Source: Bacteroidota bacterium
GTDB lineage: Bacteria; Zhuqueibacterota; Zhuqueibacteria; Zhuqueibacterales; Geothermadaptataceae
Reading direction: 5' to 3'
Assembly: GCA_011375275.1 (NCBI GenBank)
Contig: DRLW01000677.1
Span: 1 to 12,825, forward strand
Length of the DNA: 12,825 nt
Shown here: positions 6,251-12,825 of the stretch, piece after piece
Layout: every line of letters starts with the position of its first letter
Numbering within the stretch: position 1 is the stretch's first letter
Position numbers and translations under genes: made by a program
The notes under the pieces: model-generated
The model's database searches: none
The model's input: the letters and a program-made list of their open reading frames with translations, nothing else
What the model was told of the DNA's origin: nothing

Positions 6251-8787
6251 CCCAGATGTTTGATCTGCGAAAATACATGACCGAGACTGTCGCCGCCGAG
6301 ATGGCAGAGGCGATCGCAACAGCTGGCGGCAACGAAGTTTTTTTCGTTGGCTTCACCGATGAAGACGGTGTCATCACCGAATTCGCTGTAATGGCGCGCG
6401 GCAACTCGGAGTCGGTAGCGGCGATCACCAGCGGTTGCCGTCCCGGGGATGTTGTTATCCACAACCACCCGTCCGGCACGCTGACCCCCTCTACGCCGGA
6501 CAACCACATCGCCAGCCAGTTGGGGAATGAGGGCATTGGCTTTTACATCGTCAACAATGACGTGACGGAACTCTATCCGGTTGTCGAGGCCATGGCCGTT
6601 GGCCAGCCGAAGAGTATCGATGAGCAGGCTCTGGTGGATATGCTCTCCGCCGGGGGGCCGCTCTCTGCGGTCATGGATGGATTTGAGAGCCGTCCGCCAC
6701 AGGTGCTTATGCTGCGCAAAGTCGTGGATGCTTTCCAGAACAGCAAAATTGCCATGATCGAAGCGGGCACAGGCACGGGGAAAACCATGGCTTACCTGCT
6801 GCCGGCAATTGCATGGAGCCGGGCCAATAAAAAGCGCGTGGTCGTTTCCACCAACACCATCAACCTGCAACAGCAGCTCACGGAAAAAGACATCCCCCTG
6901 ATCGAAAAATTTTTCCCCGAGCCGTTTCGTGCAGTGCTGGTCAAGGGCCGCAACAATTATGTCTGCCTGCGCAAACTGGAGGAGGCTGTTAACGCACCGG
7001 CAGCCTTTGATTTTGACGGCAAGGAACCGGTGTTGCGCCAGCTTTGGGAATGGGCAAACAAAACCACGGATGGCAGCAAAACCGACCTTGGGGCTTCCCT
7101 GCCCGACGAGACCATTTGGGAACATGTGCAGTCAGAGAGTGATACCACCTTGAAATCTCGTTGTCCCCACTTCAGCCGTTGTTTTTACTATAAAGCCCGG
7201 CGAGATGCTGCAGCAGCGGATATCCTGATCGCCAACCATCACCTGGTTTTTGCCGATATCGCCGTGCGTTCACAGAGCAAGGGGGCCTCCGCTGCTGTTT
7301 TGCCGGACTACCGCACGCTTATCCTCGATGAAGCGCATAACATCGAAAACGTGGTGTCGCAATATTTTGGCGTCCGCGTGACGCGCTATGGCCTGATGCG
7401 ATTGCTCGGGCAGATCACCCGCCTGAGGCGGCAAAAACGCAAAGGCGTGCTGCACTCCCTGCTCGCAGGGTTATATGAACAGCGCAACCGGATAGAAATC
7501 GACCTTTTTGACGAGATCGTCTCGCTCATCGAAGAGAAAATTCTGCCTCGCGTCGATAAACTTCACGTTCAGGCTGAAGAACTGTTCAATCGTTTGTATT
7601 CCTGGCTGGTTCTGCAGAACAAGGGCAAAGCGGGTGAGATCAAGCTGCGCCTGACGGCAGAGGTACGGGGCGATGCCGCATGGAAAGAGCTGGCTTCCGA
7701 TTATCGTCTTTTCATTCGCACTATCGATGAAGCTGTCACAGATCTGGAAGAGCTTCTGGTTGAGCTTTGGAAAATCAAGGGGGCGGCGCGCAAAAAACTG
7801 CTGCCGCAGACCGTGATGCTGAAATCGAAAACCGAGCGGCTGAACGCCGCCGCCCGTGGGATGAATACGGTCGTACTCGGGCGGGATGAAGACACGATCC
7901 GCTGGCTGGAAGCCCGCGAAGGCCGCAATGGCATCATTTTGCGTTTCTGCAGCGCCCCGCTGGACCCGGCGCCGGCGATTCGCAGTGCCCTCTTTGAAGC
8001 ATACCCGACCGTGGTCATGACCTCGGCAACCCTGTCGATCGAAAAGTCCTTTGATTTCATGTCGCGCCGCCTGGGTCTGCATGCCATCGAAGAGGAACGA
8101 AAGATTTTCGAGCAGCTCCCGGCTCCCTTCGCTTATGACCAGCAGGTGCTGATCGGCATTCCGGTCGATATCCCCGAACCCAACCAGCCGAATTTCGAAG
8201 CAAAACTGCAGGACTACCTGCTCGCGGCAATCCGCGCCTCCCGTGGCCGGGCTTTTGTGCTCTTCACAGCACATGGCCTGCTGAACAAAATGTACGCAGG
8301 CCTGCGCCAGCCGTTGGAACAGGACGGTATCGTGCTGTACAAACAGGGCATCCAGAACCGTCACAGTCTGCTGCAGAAATTCCGGGGTGATACCCATTCC
8401 GTGCTGTTCGGAACAGACAGCTTCTGGGAAGGTGTGGATGTGCGCGGCGAGGCACTGGTACAGGTGATCATTCCAAGACTCCCGTTTCGCGTTCCGAGCG
8501 AGCCGGTGATCCAGGCACGGGTGGAAGCCATCGAAAAAGACGGCGGCAACTCCTTTCTCGAATACACCGTTCCTTTGGCTGTGCTGCGTTTTAAGCAGGG
8601 CTTTGGCCGTCTTATCCGCACGCGCACAGACTATGGCGTGATCCTCATCCTGGACAAACGGGTGATCAGTAAAAATTATGGCCGGAAATTTCTCGCTTCC
8701 CTGCCGGACTGTACCGTTCTCACCGGCGACGCACAACAGGTTTTTGCGGAGATCAGCCATTTTTTGCAGAGCAAAGACACCGGGTAA
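6247..8787 (+). CDS. JAB(JAMM)-domain fused to DinG/XPD-family helicase
   Basis: The 846-residue protein has an N-terminal RadC-like JAB domain (about 1-115). Its complete JAMM motif is His72-x-His74-x7-Ser82-x2-Asp85, with Glu30 a likely catalytic partner. A DinG/XPD superfamily 2 helicase follows: Walker A EAGTGTGKT at 172-180 with Lys179, DEAH at 361-364, MTSATLS at 591-597, FGTDSFWEGVD at 721-731 and QGFGRLIR at 784-791. The Fe-S region has Cys240, Cys306 and Cys312, but Thr301 stands where the remaining canonical cysteine is expected. DinG-type enzymes unwind DNA 5'-3' in repair and R-loop removal; the job of the JAB domain is unknown. The start is TTG 6247: AGGAG at 6237-6241 is 5 nt upstream, whereas the in-frame ATG 6256 would be 14 nt away. 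TTGA overlaps the stop of the exonuclease gene, implying translational coupling. The gene is named by homology only; it is not E. coli dinG. Confidence 0.92.
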   Translation: MTQMFDLRKYMTETVAAEMAEAIATAGGNEVFFVGFTDEDGVITEFAVMARGNSESVAAITSGCRPGDVVIHNHPSGTLTPSTPDNHIASQLGNEGIGFYIVNNDVTELYPVVEAMAVGQPKSIDEQALVDMLSAGGPLSAVMDGFESRPPQVLMLRKVVDAFQNSKIAMIEAGTGTGKTMAYLLPAIAWSRANKKRVVVSTNTINLQQQLTEKDIPLIEKFFPEPFRAVLVKGRNNYVCLRKLEEAVNAPAAFDFDGKEPVLRQLWEWANKTTDGSKTDLGASLPDETIWEHVQSESDTTLKSRCPHFSRCFYYKARRDAAAADILIANHHLVFADIAVRSQSKGASAAVLPDYRTLILDEAHNIENVVSQYFGVRVTRYGLMRLLGQITRLRRQKRKGVLHSLLAGLYEQRNRIEIDLFDEIVSLIEEKILPRVDKLHVQAEELFNRLYSWLVLQNKGKAGEIKLRLTAEVRGDAAWKELASDYRLFIRTIDEAVTDLEELLVELWKIKGAARKKLLPQTVMLKSKTERLNAAARGMNTVVLGRDEDTIRWLEAREGRNGIILRFCSAPLDPAPAIRSALFEAYPTVVMTSATLSIEKSFDFMSRRLGLHAIEEERKIFEQLPAPFAYDQQVLIGIPVDIPEPNQPNFEAKLQDYLLAAIRASRGRAFVLFTAHGLLNKMYAGLRQPLEQDGIVLYKQGIQNRHSLLQKFRGDTHSVLFGTDSFWEGVDVRGEALVQVIIPRLPFRVPSEPVIQARVEAIEKDGGNSFLEYTVPLAVLRFKQGFGRLIRTRTDYGVILILDKRVISKNYGRKFLASLPDCTVLTGDAQQVFAEISHFLQSKDTG

Positions 8788-9140
8788 TCTGCCCACCAAC
8801 ACAGAACAGGCAGCATGGGGCTCCCCCGCATCCCCGCTCCTTTGACCACCCTGGTTCCAGGTGCGCTGCGCACACAGAGATAATGGACACAGGGTCCCTG
8901 CCGATACTCATGATCGCTGCCATGGGCACAGAGCCTTGCGGTTAATACCCGAAAAAAAACTTTCTGTTTAAGAAAAATATCTTAAATTTGACCCTTTCAC
9001 AGCGAGCCACCCGTTACCCCGATTTGTTCAGAAATTGGCTCAGCATATCAGGAAAGTCGGGATAAGAAATTTTGCCTGTCATTGAAGCTACGGCTTCGGG
9101 CAGGCTCTTTCGTTTCATATAGATTTCCGGGAACACGACT
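8788..9140. other. spacer between the helicase gene and aspS
   Basis: This is a 353-bp gene-free stretch. It holds a small dyad GTGC/GCAC at 8861-8873, an AT-rich tract with inverted repeat TTTAAGA (8967-8973) and TCTTAAA (8980-8986), and a two-part hairpin at 9074-9105 in the likely aspS leader. No good sigma70 promoter and no canonical terminator for the helicase gene could be identified. Confidence 0.5.
9074..9105 (+). promoter_or_regulatory. hairpin in the putative aspS leader
   Basis: GCCTG (9074-9078) pairs with CAGGC (9101-9105). Across an internal loop, GAAGC (9084-9088) pairs with GCTTC (9093-9097), with a TACG loop. The sequence after it, TCTTTCGTTTC, is T-rich but interrupted. It could be a weak terminator/attenuator or simply leader structure. 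It ends 35 nt before the aspS ATG. Confidence 0.3.
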
Positions 9141-10907
9141 ATGCAATGGAAAAGAACGCACACCTGTGGCGCTTTGCGGCAGTCCGATTCAGGCAGTGAG
9201 GCTGTTCTGATGGGCTGGGTCAGCAAGCGCAGAGATCATGGGGGGATAATTTTTATCGACCTGCGCGACCGATACGGCGTCACGCAGATACTTTTCGATC
9301 CCTCGGCCGAAGTCTCTGTTTATGAACAGGCAAAAGACCTGCGCGGTGAGTACGTCATCGCCGTCAAAGGGCTAGTACGTCGTCGTCCTGAGGAGATGCG
9401 TAACCCCAAGATGATAACCGGCGATATCGAGCTTGTGGTCAATGGGTTGGAGATTCTCAATGCCGCCCAGACCCCGCCGTTCGAAATCGATGATTCCATT
9501 GAAACCACCGAAGAGCTGAGGCTGCGGTATCGCTATCTCGATTTGCGCCGCCCGGCGATGCAGAAGAGCATGCTGCTGCGACACAAGCTTTATCAGACTG
9601 TGCGTTCTTATTTTACCGATAAGGATTTCGTAGAGGTAGAAACGCCGGTGCTCATGCGCAGCACACCGGAAGGAGCGCGGGATTACCTGGTTCCGAGCAG
9701 AATACACCGCGGAAAATTTTATGCCCTGCCGCAATCTCCGCAAACCTACAAACAGTTGCTGATGATCGCCGGTTATGACCGCTATTTCCAGATCGTTAAA
9801 TGTTTCCGTGATGAAGATTTGCGCGCAGACCGCCAGCCGGAATTCACTCAGATCGACGTTGAGATGAGTTTTGTCGATCAGGAAGATGTATTTCTCGTCG
9901 TCGAAGGGTTGATGCGTACCGTGATGCGCGAGATTCTCGGGCGAGAGGTCGAAACACCTTTTGCGCGCCTGACCTGGGATGAGGCCATGGAGCGCTACGG
10001 CAGCGATAAGCCGGATTTACGTTATGACTTACCCCTCTTCGAATTGAGCAGCGTGGTAGCCGGTGCCGGGTTTCGGGTTTTCTCCGACACCATAAAAGAG
10101 GGCGGCGCAGTCAAGGGTATTTGTGTCCCCTCCGGAGCTCAGTGGTCGCGCAAACAGATCGACCAGATAACCGAGCAGGCCCGTGACCTCGGTGCTAAGG
10201 GGCTGGTCGCGATCAAGGTTGGCGAAGGCGACTGGAGCAGTGGTCCCGTCAAGATGGTCGGGGAAGACATGCGCAAGGCTGTCATCTCCGCATCAGGTGC
10301 ACAACCGGGTGATCTGCTTCTCATCGTGGCGGATCAGCGTTCTGTGACGAACGAAGTGCTGGGTGGGCTGCGCCAGAAAGTGGCTGAAAAAGAAGGGCTC
10401 ATCGATAGCGAAAAATTTGCCTTCTGCTGGATTACGGAGTTCCCGCTGCTCGAGTATGACGAGGAAGACGGGCGTTACTATGCGATCCACCATCCGTTTA
10501 CCTCGCCGCGGCTGGAAGACATTCCGCTTCTGGACAGCGAGCCGGGAAAGGCCCGGGCGCGGGCCTATGACCTGGTGCTCAATGGCTATGAAATCGCTGG
10601 TGGCAGTATCCGGATTCATACACGCGAGATGCAGGACAAGATGTTCGCCCTGCTCGACATTTCGGAAGAAGAGGCACAAAACAAGTTCGGTTTTCTGCTG
10701 AGCGCGTTTGAATATGGTGCGCCGCCGCACGGGGGGATTGCCTTTGGTTTTGACCGCCTGGTGATGCTGCTTGCGGGTAAAAAATCGATCCGTGATGTAA
10801 TCGCATTTCCGAAGACAAACAGTGCGCTTTCGTTGATGGATGGGGCCCCGGATTTTGTCGATCCCGAGCAGCTCGAAGAGTTGGGGATTAAAATAATCGG
10901 TCAATGA
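9141..10907 (+). CDS. aspS: aspartyl-tRNA synthetase, probably non-discriminating
   Basis: The 588-residue class IIb enzyme charges tRNA-Asp in the cytoplasm. It has an N-terminal OB-fold anticodon-binding domain (about 1-105), class II motif 1 around LRYRYLDLRRP (127-137), PQSPQTYKQLLM at 197-208, motif 2 with FRDEDLRADRQPEFTQID (222-239), a bacterial-type GAD insertion (about 290-420), and motif 3 GIAFGFDRL (532-540) with Arg539. Length and layout match full-length bacterial AspRS. In the OB-fold the motif is RRDHGG, with His33 at the position where E. coli AspRS has Leu and non-discriminating enzymes such as that of Pseudomonas aeruginosa have His. Mischarging of tRNA-Asn followed by GatCAB amidation is therefore likely. 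ATG 9141 fits the family start and has GGGA (9129-9132) 8 nt upstream. A separate promoter begins just 8 nt after the stop, so the downstream genes do not depend on aspS transcription. Confidence 0.97.
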   Translation: MQWKRTHTCGALRQSDSGSEAVLMGWVSKRRDHGGIIFIDLRDRYGVTQILFDPSAEVSVYEQAKDLRGEYVIAVKGLVRRRPEEMRNPKMITGDIELVVNGLEILNAAQTPPFEIDDSIETTEELRLRYRYLDLRRPAMQKSMLLRHKLYQTVRSYFTDKDFVEVETPVLMRSTPEGARDYLVPSRIHRGKFYALPQSPQTYKQLLMIAGYDRYFQIVKCFRDEDLRADRQPEFTQIDVEMSFVDQEDVFLVVEGLMRTVMREILGREVETPFARLTWDEAMERYGSDKPDLRYDLPLFELSSVVAGAGFRVFSDTIKEGGAVKGICVPSGAQWSRKQIDQITEQARDLGAKGLVAIKVGEGDWSSGPVKMVGEDMRKAVISASGAQPGDLLLIVADQRSVTNEVLGGLRQKVAEKEGLIDSEKFAFCWITEFPLLEYDEEDGRYYAIHHPFTSPRLEDIPLLDSEPGKARARAYDLVLNGYEIAGGSIRIHTREMQDKMFALLDISEEEAQNKFGFLLSAFEYGAPPHGGIAFGFDRLVMLLAGKKSIRDVIAFPKTNSALSLMDGAPDFVDPEQLEELGIKIIGQ

Positions 10908-10915
10908 GTTTTTGC

Positions 10916-10944
10916 TTGACAAAGACTGAATTAATTGTTATAAT
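10916..10944 (+). promoter_or_regulatory. perfect-consensus sigma70 promoter for the lipoprotein-LysM unit
   Basis: TTGACA (10916-10921) and TATAAT (10939-10944) are separated by exactly 17 nt (10922-10938), matching all 12 consensus positions. Transcription should start near 10951, giving an AT-rich leader of about 113 nt. The leader contains a short dyad CGTAA (11011-11015) / TTACG (11023-11027) and ends in a full-strength Shine-Dalgarno. Strong, probably constitutive expression is expected. Confidence 0.92.
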
Positions 10945-11063
10945 GGACACAAATTATTTGCATTAGTCCTTAAAAAACAATACCCTTTGTCAATTAAAAT
11001 CGGTATTTGTCGTAAAATCAAATTACGGTTTAATGGAAGGAAACCGGAAGGAGGTGTAGCTTG

Positions 11064-11333
11064 ATGAGTAACACGCCCAAATCCCTGATGACTTGGGTGC
11101 TGACGATCGGTTTTGCTGCATCCCTGGCGCTTGCAGGTTGTACTCGTCATCCAAACGAGGAACAGCTTCAGACGCTTGAGGAAACAAAGCAAGCTGCGTT
11201 GGCCGCCGAGCAACAAGCGCAACAGTGCGACAGTGAAAAAGCGAGTCTCGCAAGCCAGCTTGATCAGAAGAAACGTGAGCTGAAAGATGCTCAGGACGAA
11301 AAAGCTGCTGTACAGAGCCGCTTGGGAATGTAA
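11064..11333 (+). CDS. small Lpp-like coiled-coil lipoprotein
   Basis: The 89-residue protein has a short charged start, a hydrophobic signal core (about 11-23) and the lipobox LAGC with Cys26 as the lipidated residue. Residue +2 is Thr, not Asp, which favours the outer membrane. The mature part (about 64 residues) is almost entirely charged and Ala/Gln-rich helix with heptad character, like Lpp-type lipoproteins, but no C-terminal Lys for peptidoglycan linkage is seen (it ends SRLGM). The start is ATG 11064: AAGGAGGT at 11048-11055 lies 8 nt upstream, better than the adjacent TTG 11061 at 5 nt. Besides the lipid-bearing Cys26 there is one cysteine, Cys55, in the motif QCDSEKASL, which recurs in the next gene's product. 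It is the first gene of a two-gene unit; the second starts 35 nt downstream. The sequence is too short and low-complexity to assign to a named family. Confidence 0.85.
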   Translation: MSNTPKSLMTWVLTIGFAASLALAGCTRHPNEEQLQTLEETKQAALAAEQQAQQCDSEKASLASQLDQKKRELKDAQDEKAAVQSRLGM

Positions 11334-11368
11334 TCAGAACTGTTAACCCTTGAAACCAGGAGAAGATG

Positions 11369-12217
11369 ATGAAATACATCGGTAAATCTTCCTTGGCTAT
11401 CGTAATCGGAGTTTTAGCGTTTTCTTTGGGTTCTTCTCTTGTTGCGCAAGAAAAAATGACGATGGAAGAATACGAGGCGCAGCTCGCCGAGTGGCAAAAG
11501 CGGGAAGCCGATGCCAAAGGTGCGATAGCACAGTGTGAGGATGAAAAAGCAGGTTTGAAAGATCAGATCGCCAGCACGGAAGATCAGATCAAAGGCGTGT
11601 GGGATGAAATCTACGCTTTGGTTGACTCTGACGAAGCCGGCGTCAACGCGTACCGTGATCAGCTCAATGCCATCGAAAGTGAAGTCGATGGTCTGGGTGC
11701 TTTGGCCCCGGAAGACCTGTTCAGGCAGCGCAAAGCAATCGATGCTCTCGAAGAGCGTCTCAATGGAATGAAAGAAAACAAGATTTACGCATTGACCGAG
11801 ATGCAGAACCATGTTGCACGCATCGAAGGTAAGGTTGCGCGCCTGCGTGAAAGAATGCCGAAATCGGTTTATGATGAGTACACGGTTATGCGCGGGGATT
11901 ACCTCTGGAGAATCGCCGGCAAGGATGACATCTATGATGATCCCTTCCAGTGGGTGCGGATTTATTCCTATAACCGTGATATGATCAAAGACCCGAACAT
12001 GATCTATCCGGAACAGACTCTGAAAATTCAGCGTGGTGTCGGCCCGGATGAATACCTCGTTGAAAAAGGTGATTTTCTGCACAAAATCGCCGGCAAAGAA
12101 GATGTTATGGGTGATCCTGCTGCCTGGACCAAACTGTATGAAGCCAACAAAGACATCATCGGTGACGATCCCAGCATGATTTATCCTTACCAGGTTCTGC
12201 GTAAGCCACAAAACTGA
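11369..12217 (+). CDS. secreted coiled-coil protein with two LysM domains
   Basis: The 282-residue protein has a Sec signal peptide (about 1-26, SSLVA followed by QEK), so it should be exported. A coiled-coil region (about 28-165) contains the motif QCEDEKAGL with the only cysteine, Cys56. It is followed by two tandem LysM domains, about 169-221 and 227-279. Both follow the form GD-x-L-x-x-IAGK, a Trp, then N-x-D-x-I, then MIYP-x-Q. The usual Gly in YPGQ is Glu in the first and Tyr in the second. LysM binds the glycan of peptidoglycan, so the likely role is periplasmic wall-binding, tethering or scaffolding. ATG 11369 is preferred over 11366 because AGGAG (11358-11362) lies 6 nt upstream of it but only 3 nt from the other; the difference is one Met. 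It is co-transcribed with the upstream lipoprotein and followed by a terminator. No hydrolase domain is present. Confidence 0.9.
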   Translation: MKYIGKSSLAIVIGVLAFSLGSSLVAQEKMTMEEYEAQLAEWQKREADAKGAIAQCEDEKAGLKDQIASTEDQIKGVWDEIYALVDSDEAGVNAYRDQLNAIESEVDGLGALAPEDLFRQRKAIDALEERLNGMKENKIYALTEMQNHVARIEGKVARLRERMPKSVYDEYTVMRGDYLWRIAGKDDIYDDPFQWVRIYSYNRDMIKDPNMIYPEQTLKIQRGVGPDEYLVEKGDFLHKIAGKEDVMGDPAAWTKLYEANKDIIGDDPSMIYPYQVLRKPQN

Positions 12218-12235
12218 GTTTGTTTTACAGAGCCT

Positions 12236-12280
12236 AACAAGCTGCGGTGGACAAGCGTCTGTCGCAGCTTGTTTGTTTTT
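12236..12280 (+). terminator. Rho-independent terminator of the lipoprotein-LysM unit
   Basis: AACAAGCTGCG (12236-12246) and CGCAGCTTGTT (12263-12273) form a perfect 11-bp stem, with a 16-nt apical region that can add GAC/GTC pairing, followed by TGTTTTT (12274-12280). It lies 19 nt after the stop at 12217 and closes the unit begun at 10916. Confidence 0.92.
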
Positions 12281-12825
12281 ATCCCGATTCGTCTATCAAT
12301 TAGCGGCTGGTGCACGTAACGCCGGGTTTGATGGAGTGTTTTCTATAGACATTCTGCAGGAGATTTTTCTGGATATACGAACCCCGGCAAATCACAGTGA
12401 CGAAATTCACAGCTAAGGAAGTTTCTCGCCTGCCCCGCTGGTCCAGCAAGACGTCAGGGTATCCAGTTCACTCAGCAAACCGGGCCCGGCTCAGATACCG
12501 GAATGTATCATTCCGGCCAGGCGCAGCGCCGTGCTGGAATCTCATCTTTTCGGTCACGTGCCTGAGTCTGGGAGATTCCGGTCTTCCCCTGCGGGGAAAC
12601 CGGAATGACAGTTCTGGGGTAGGCACGTGCTGTTTCACACGGTCTGGTTGAAAAATGCAACCATGCTGAGTAAATGGCTAATCAGATACAAGACGTGTTA
12701 ATTCGCGAATAATCGGATGAACCAGGGCGCGCGGCGCTTCGGGACACTGCACAGAAATTTTGGTCATACAAATCCATGGCGTTTTCCGATTATCAGCTTT
12801 TTGTCATAGATTCAGAGTCAAGATG
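12281..12825. other. gene-free tail of the window
   Basis: No credible protein gene is seen in these 545 bases. They hold repeat copy 2 (about 12507-12672), a 10-bp palindrome ATTCGCGAAT (12701-12710), and a 9-bp inverted repeat ATAATCGGA (12709-12717) / TCCGATTAT (12785-12793). The last three bases are ATG (12823-12825) with no clear ribosome-binding site before them. Whether a gene starts there cannot be told. Confidence 0.5.
12507..12672. repeat. hairpin-rich dispersed repeat, copy 2
   Basis: This copy aligns with 4998-5165 at about 90% identity and in the same orientation. Its inverted ends are ATCATTCCGG (12507-12516, one mismatch) and CCGGAATGAC (12600-12609, intact). Each copy is therefore degenerate at a different end, and the ancestral 10-bp ends were probably perfect. 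The right hairpin is better paired here than in copy 1, since CCGG is restored, while the central palindrome (12550-12565) has decayed. The shared sequence continues to about 12672. Confidence 0.85.

Noticed and set aside
7471..8802. 443-codon minus-strand open frame
   Set aside because: It lies wholly antisense to the conserved helicase gene, has no recognisable domain, and is explained by the codon bias of the + strand gene. The same holds for the minus-strand frames opposite the kinase (1728-2450), phosphatase (2489-3253), aspS (10293-10922) and LysM gene (11414-12211).
8830..8873. GC-rich dyads after the helicase gene as a terminator
   Set aside because: The stems are short or have loops too small to fold, and no T-tract follows.
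12397..12651. 84-codon frame across repeat copy 2
   Set aside because: It starts at GTG without a ribosome-binding site and reads the repeat in a different phase from copy 1.

Overview
The window reads as a chromosomal segment of a Gram-negative bacterium of moderate GC content. It carries a lipoprotein with a lipobox, a secreted LysM protein, and long AT-richer spacers between GC-richer genes. The helicase carrying an N-terminal JAB domain, the TPR-linked Ser/Thr kinase and the non-discriminating type of AspRS recall Deltaproteobacteria-like lineages (Desulfobacterota/Desulfuromonadota). That placement is an inference from gene style only. All seven recognised genes lie on the + strand, and no tRNA, rRNA, CRISPR array, phage gene or transposase was found.

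Layout. (1) 1-4264 is a phospho-signalling block. It holds the 3' part of a TPR / transmembrane / Ser-Thr kinase protein, followed by a zinc ribbon-FHA-GAF-PP2C (SpoIIE/RsbU-type) phosphatase. (2) 4265-5284 is a 1-kb spacer with no convincing protein gene. It contains a perfect 28-bp palindrome, a candidate small RNA of about 100 nt ending in a clear Rho-independent terminator, and one copy of a hairpin-rich repeat. (3) 5285-8787 is a nucleic-acid-processing pair: a metallo-beta-lactamase/beta-CASP exonuclease overlapping (TTGA) a JAB-DinG helicase fusion. (4) 9141-10907 is aspS. (5) 10916-12280 is a compact transcription unit with a perfect-consensus sigma70 promoter, a small Lpp-like lipoprotein, a secreted double-LysM protein, and a perfect-stem terminator. 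(6) 12281-12825 is a gene-free tail with the second copy of the repeat.

How the genes fit together. The kinase writes phospho-Ser/Thr, the FHA domain next door is a phospho-Thr reader and its PP2C domain an eraser, so the first two genes look like one signalling module. The exonuclease and helicase are probably translationally coupled and act on the same DNA or RNA substrates. The lipoprotein and LysM protein are co-transcribed cell-envelope proteins that share a coiled-coil motif around a lone cysteine.

The points most worth following up are the loss of one of the four Fe-S cysteines in the helicase (Thr301 at exact canonical spacing), the JAMM-helicase fusion, the candidate sRNA, and the two-copy repeat with terminal inverted repeats.
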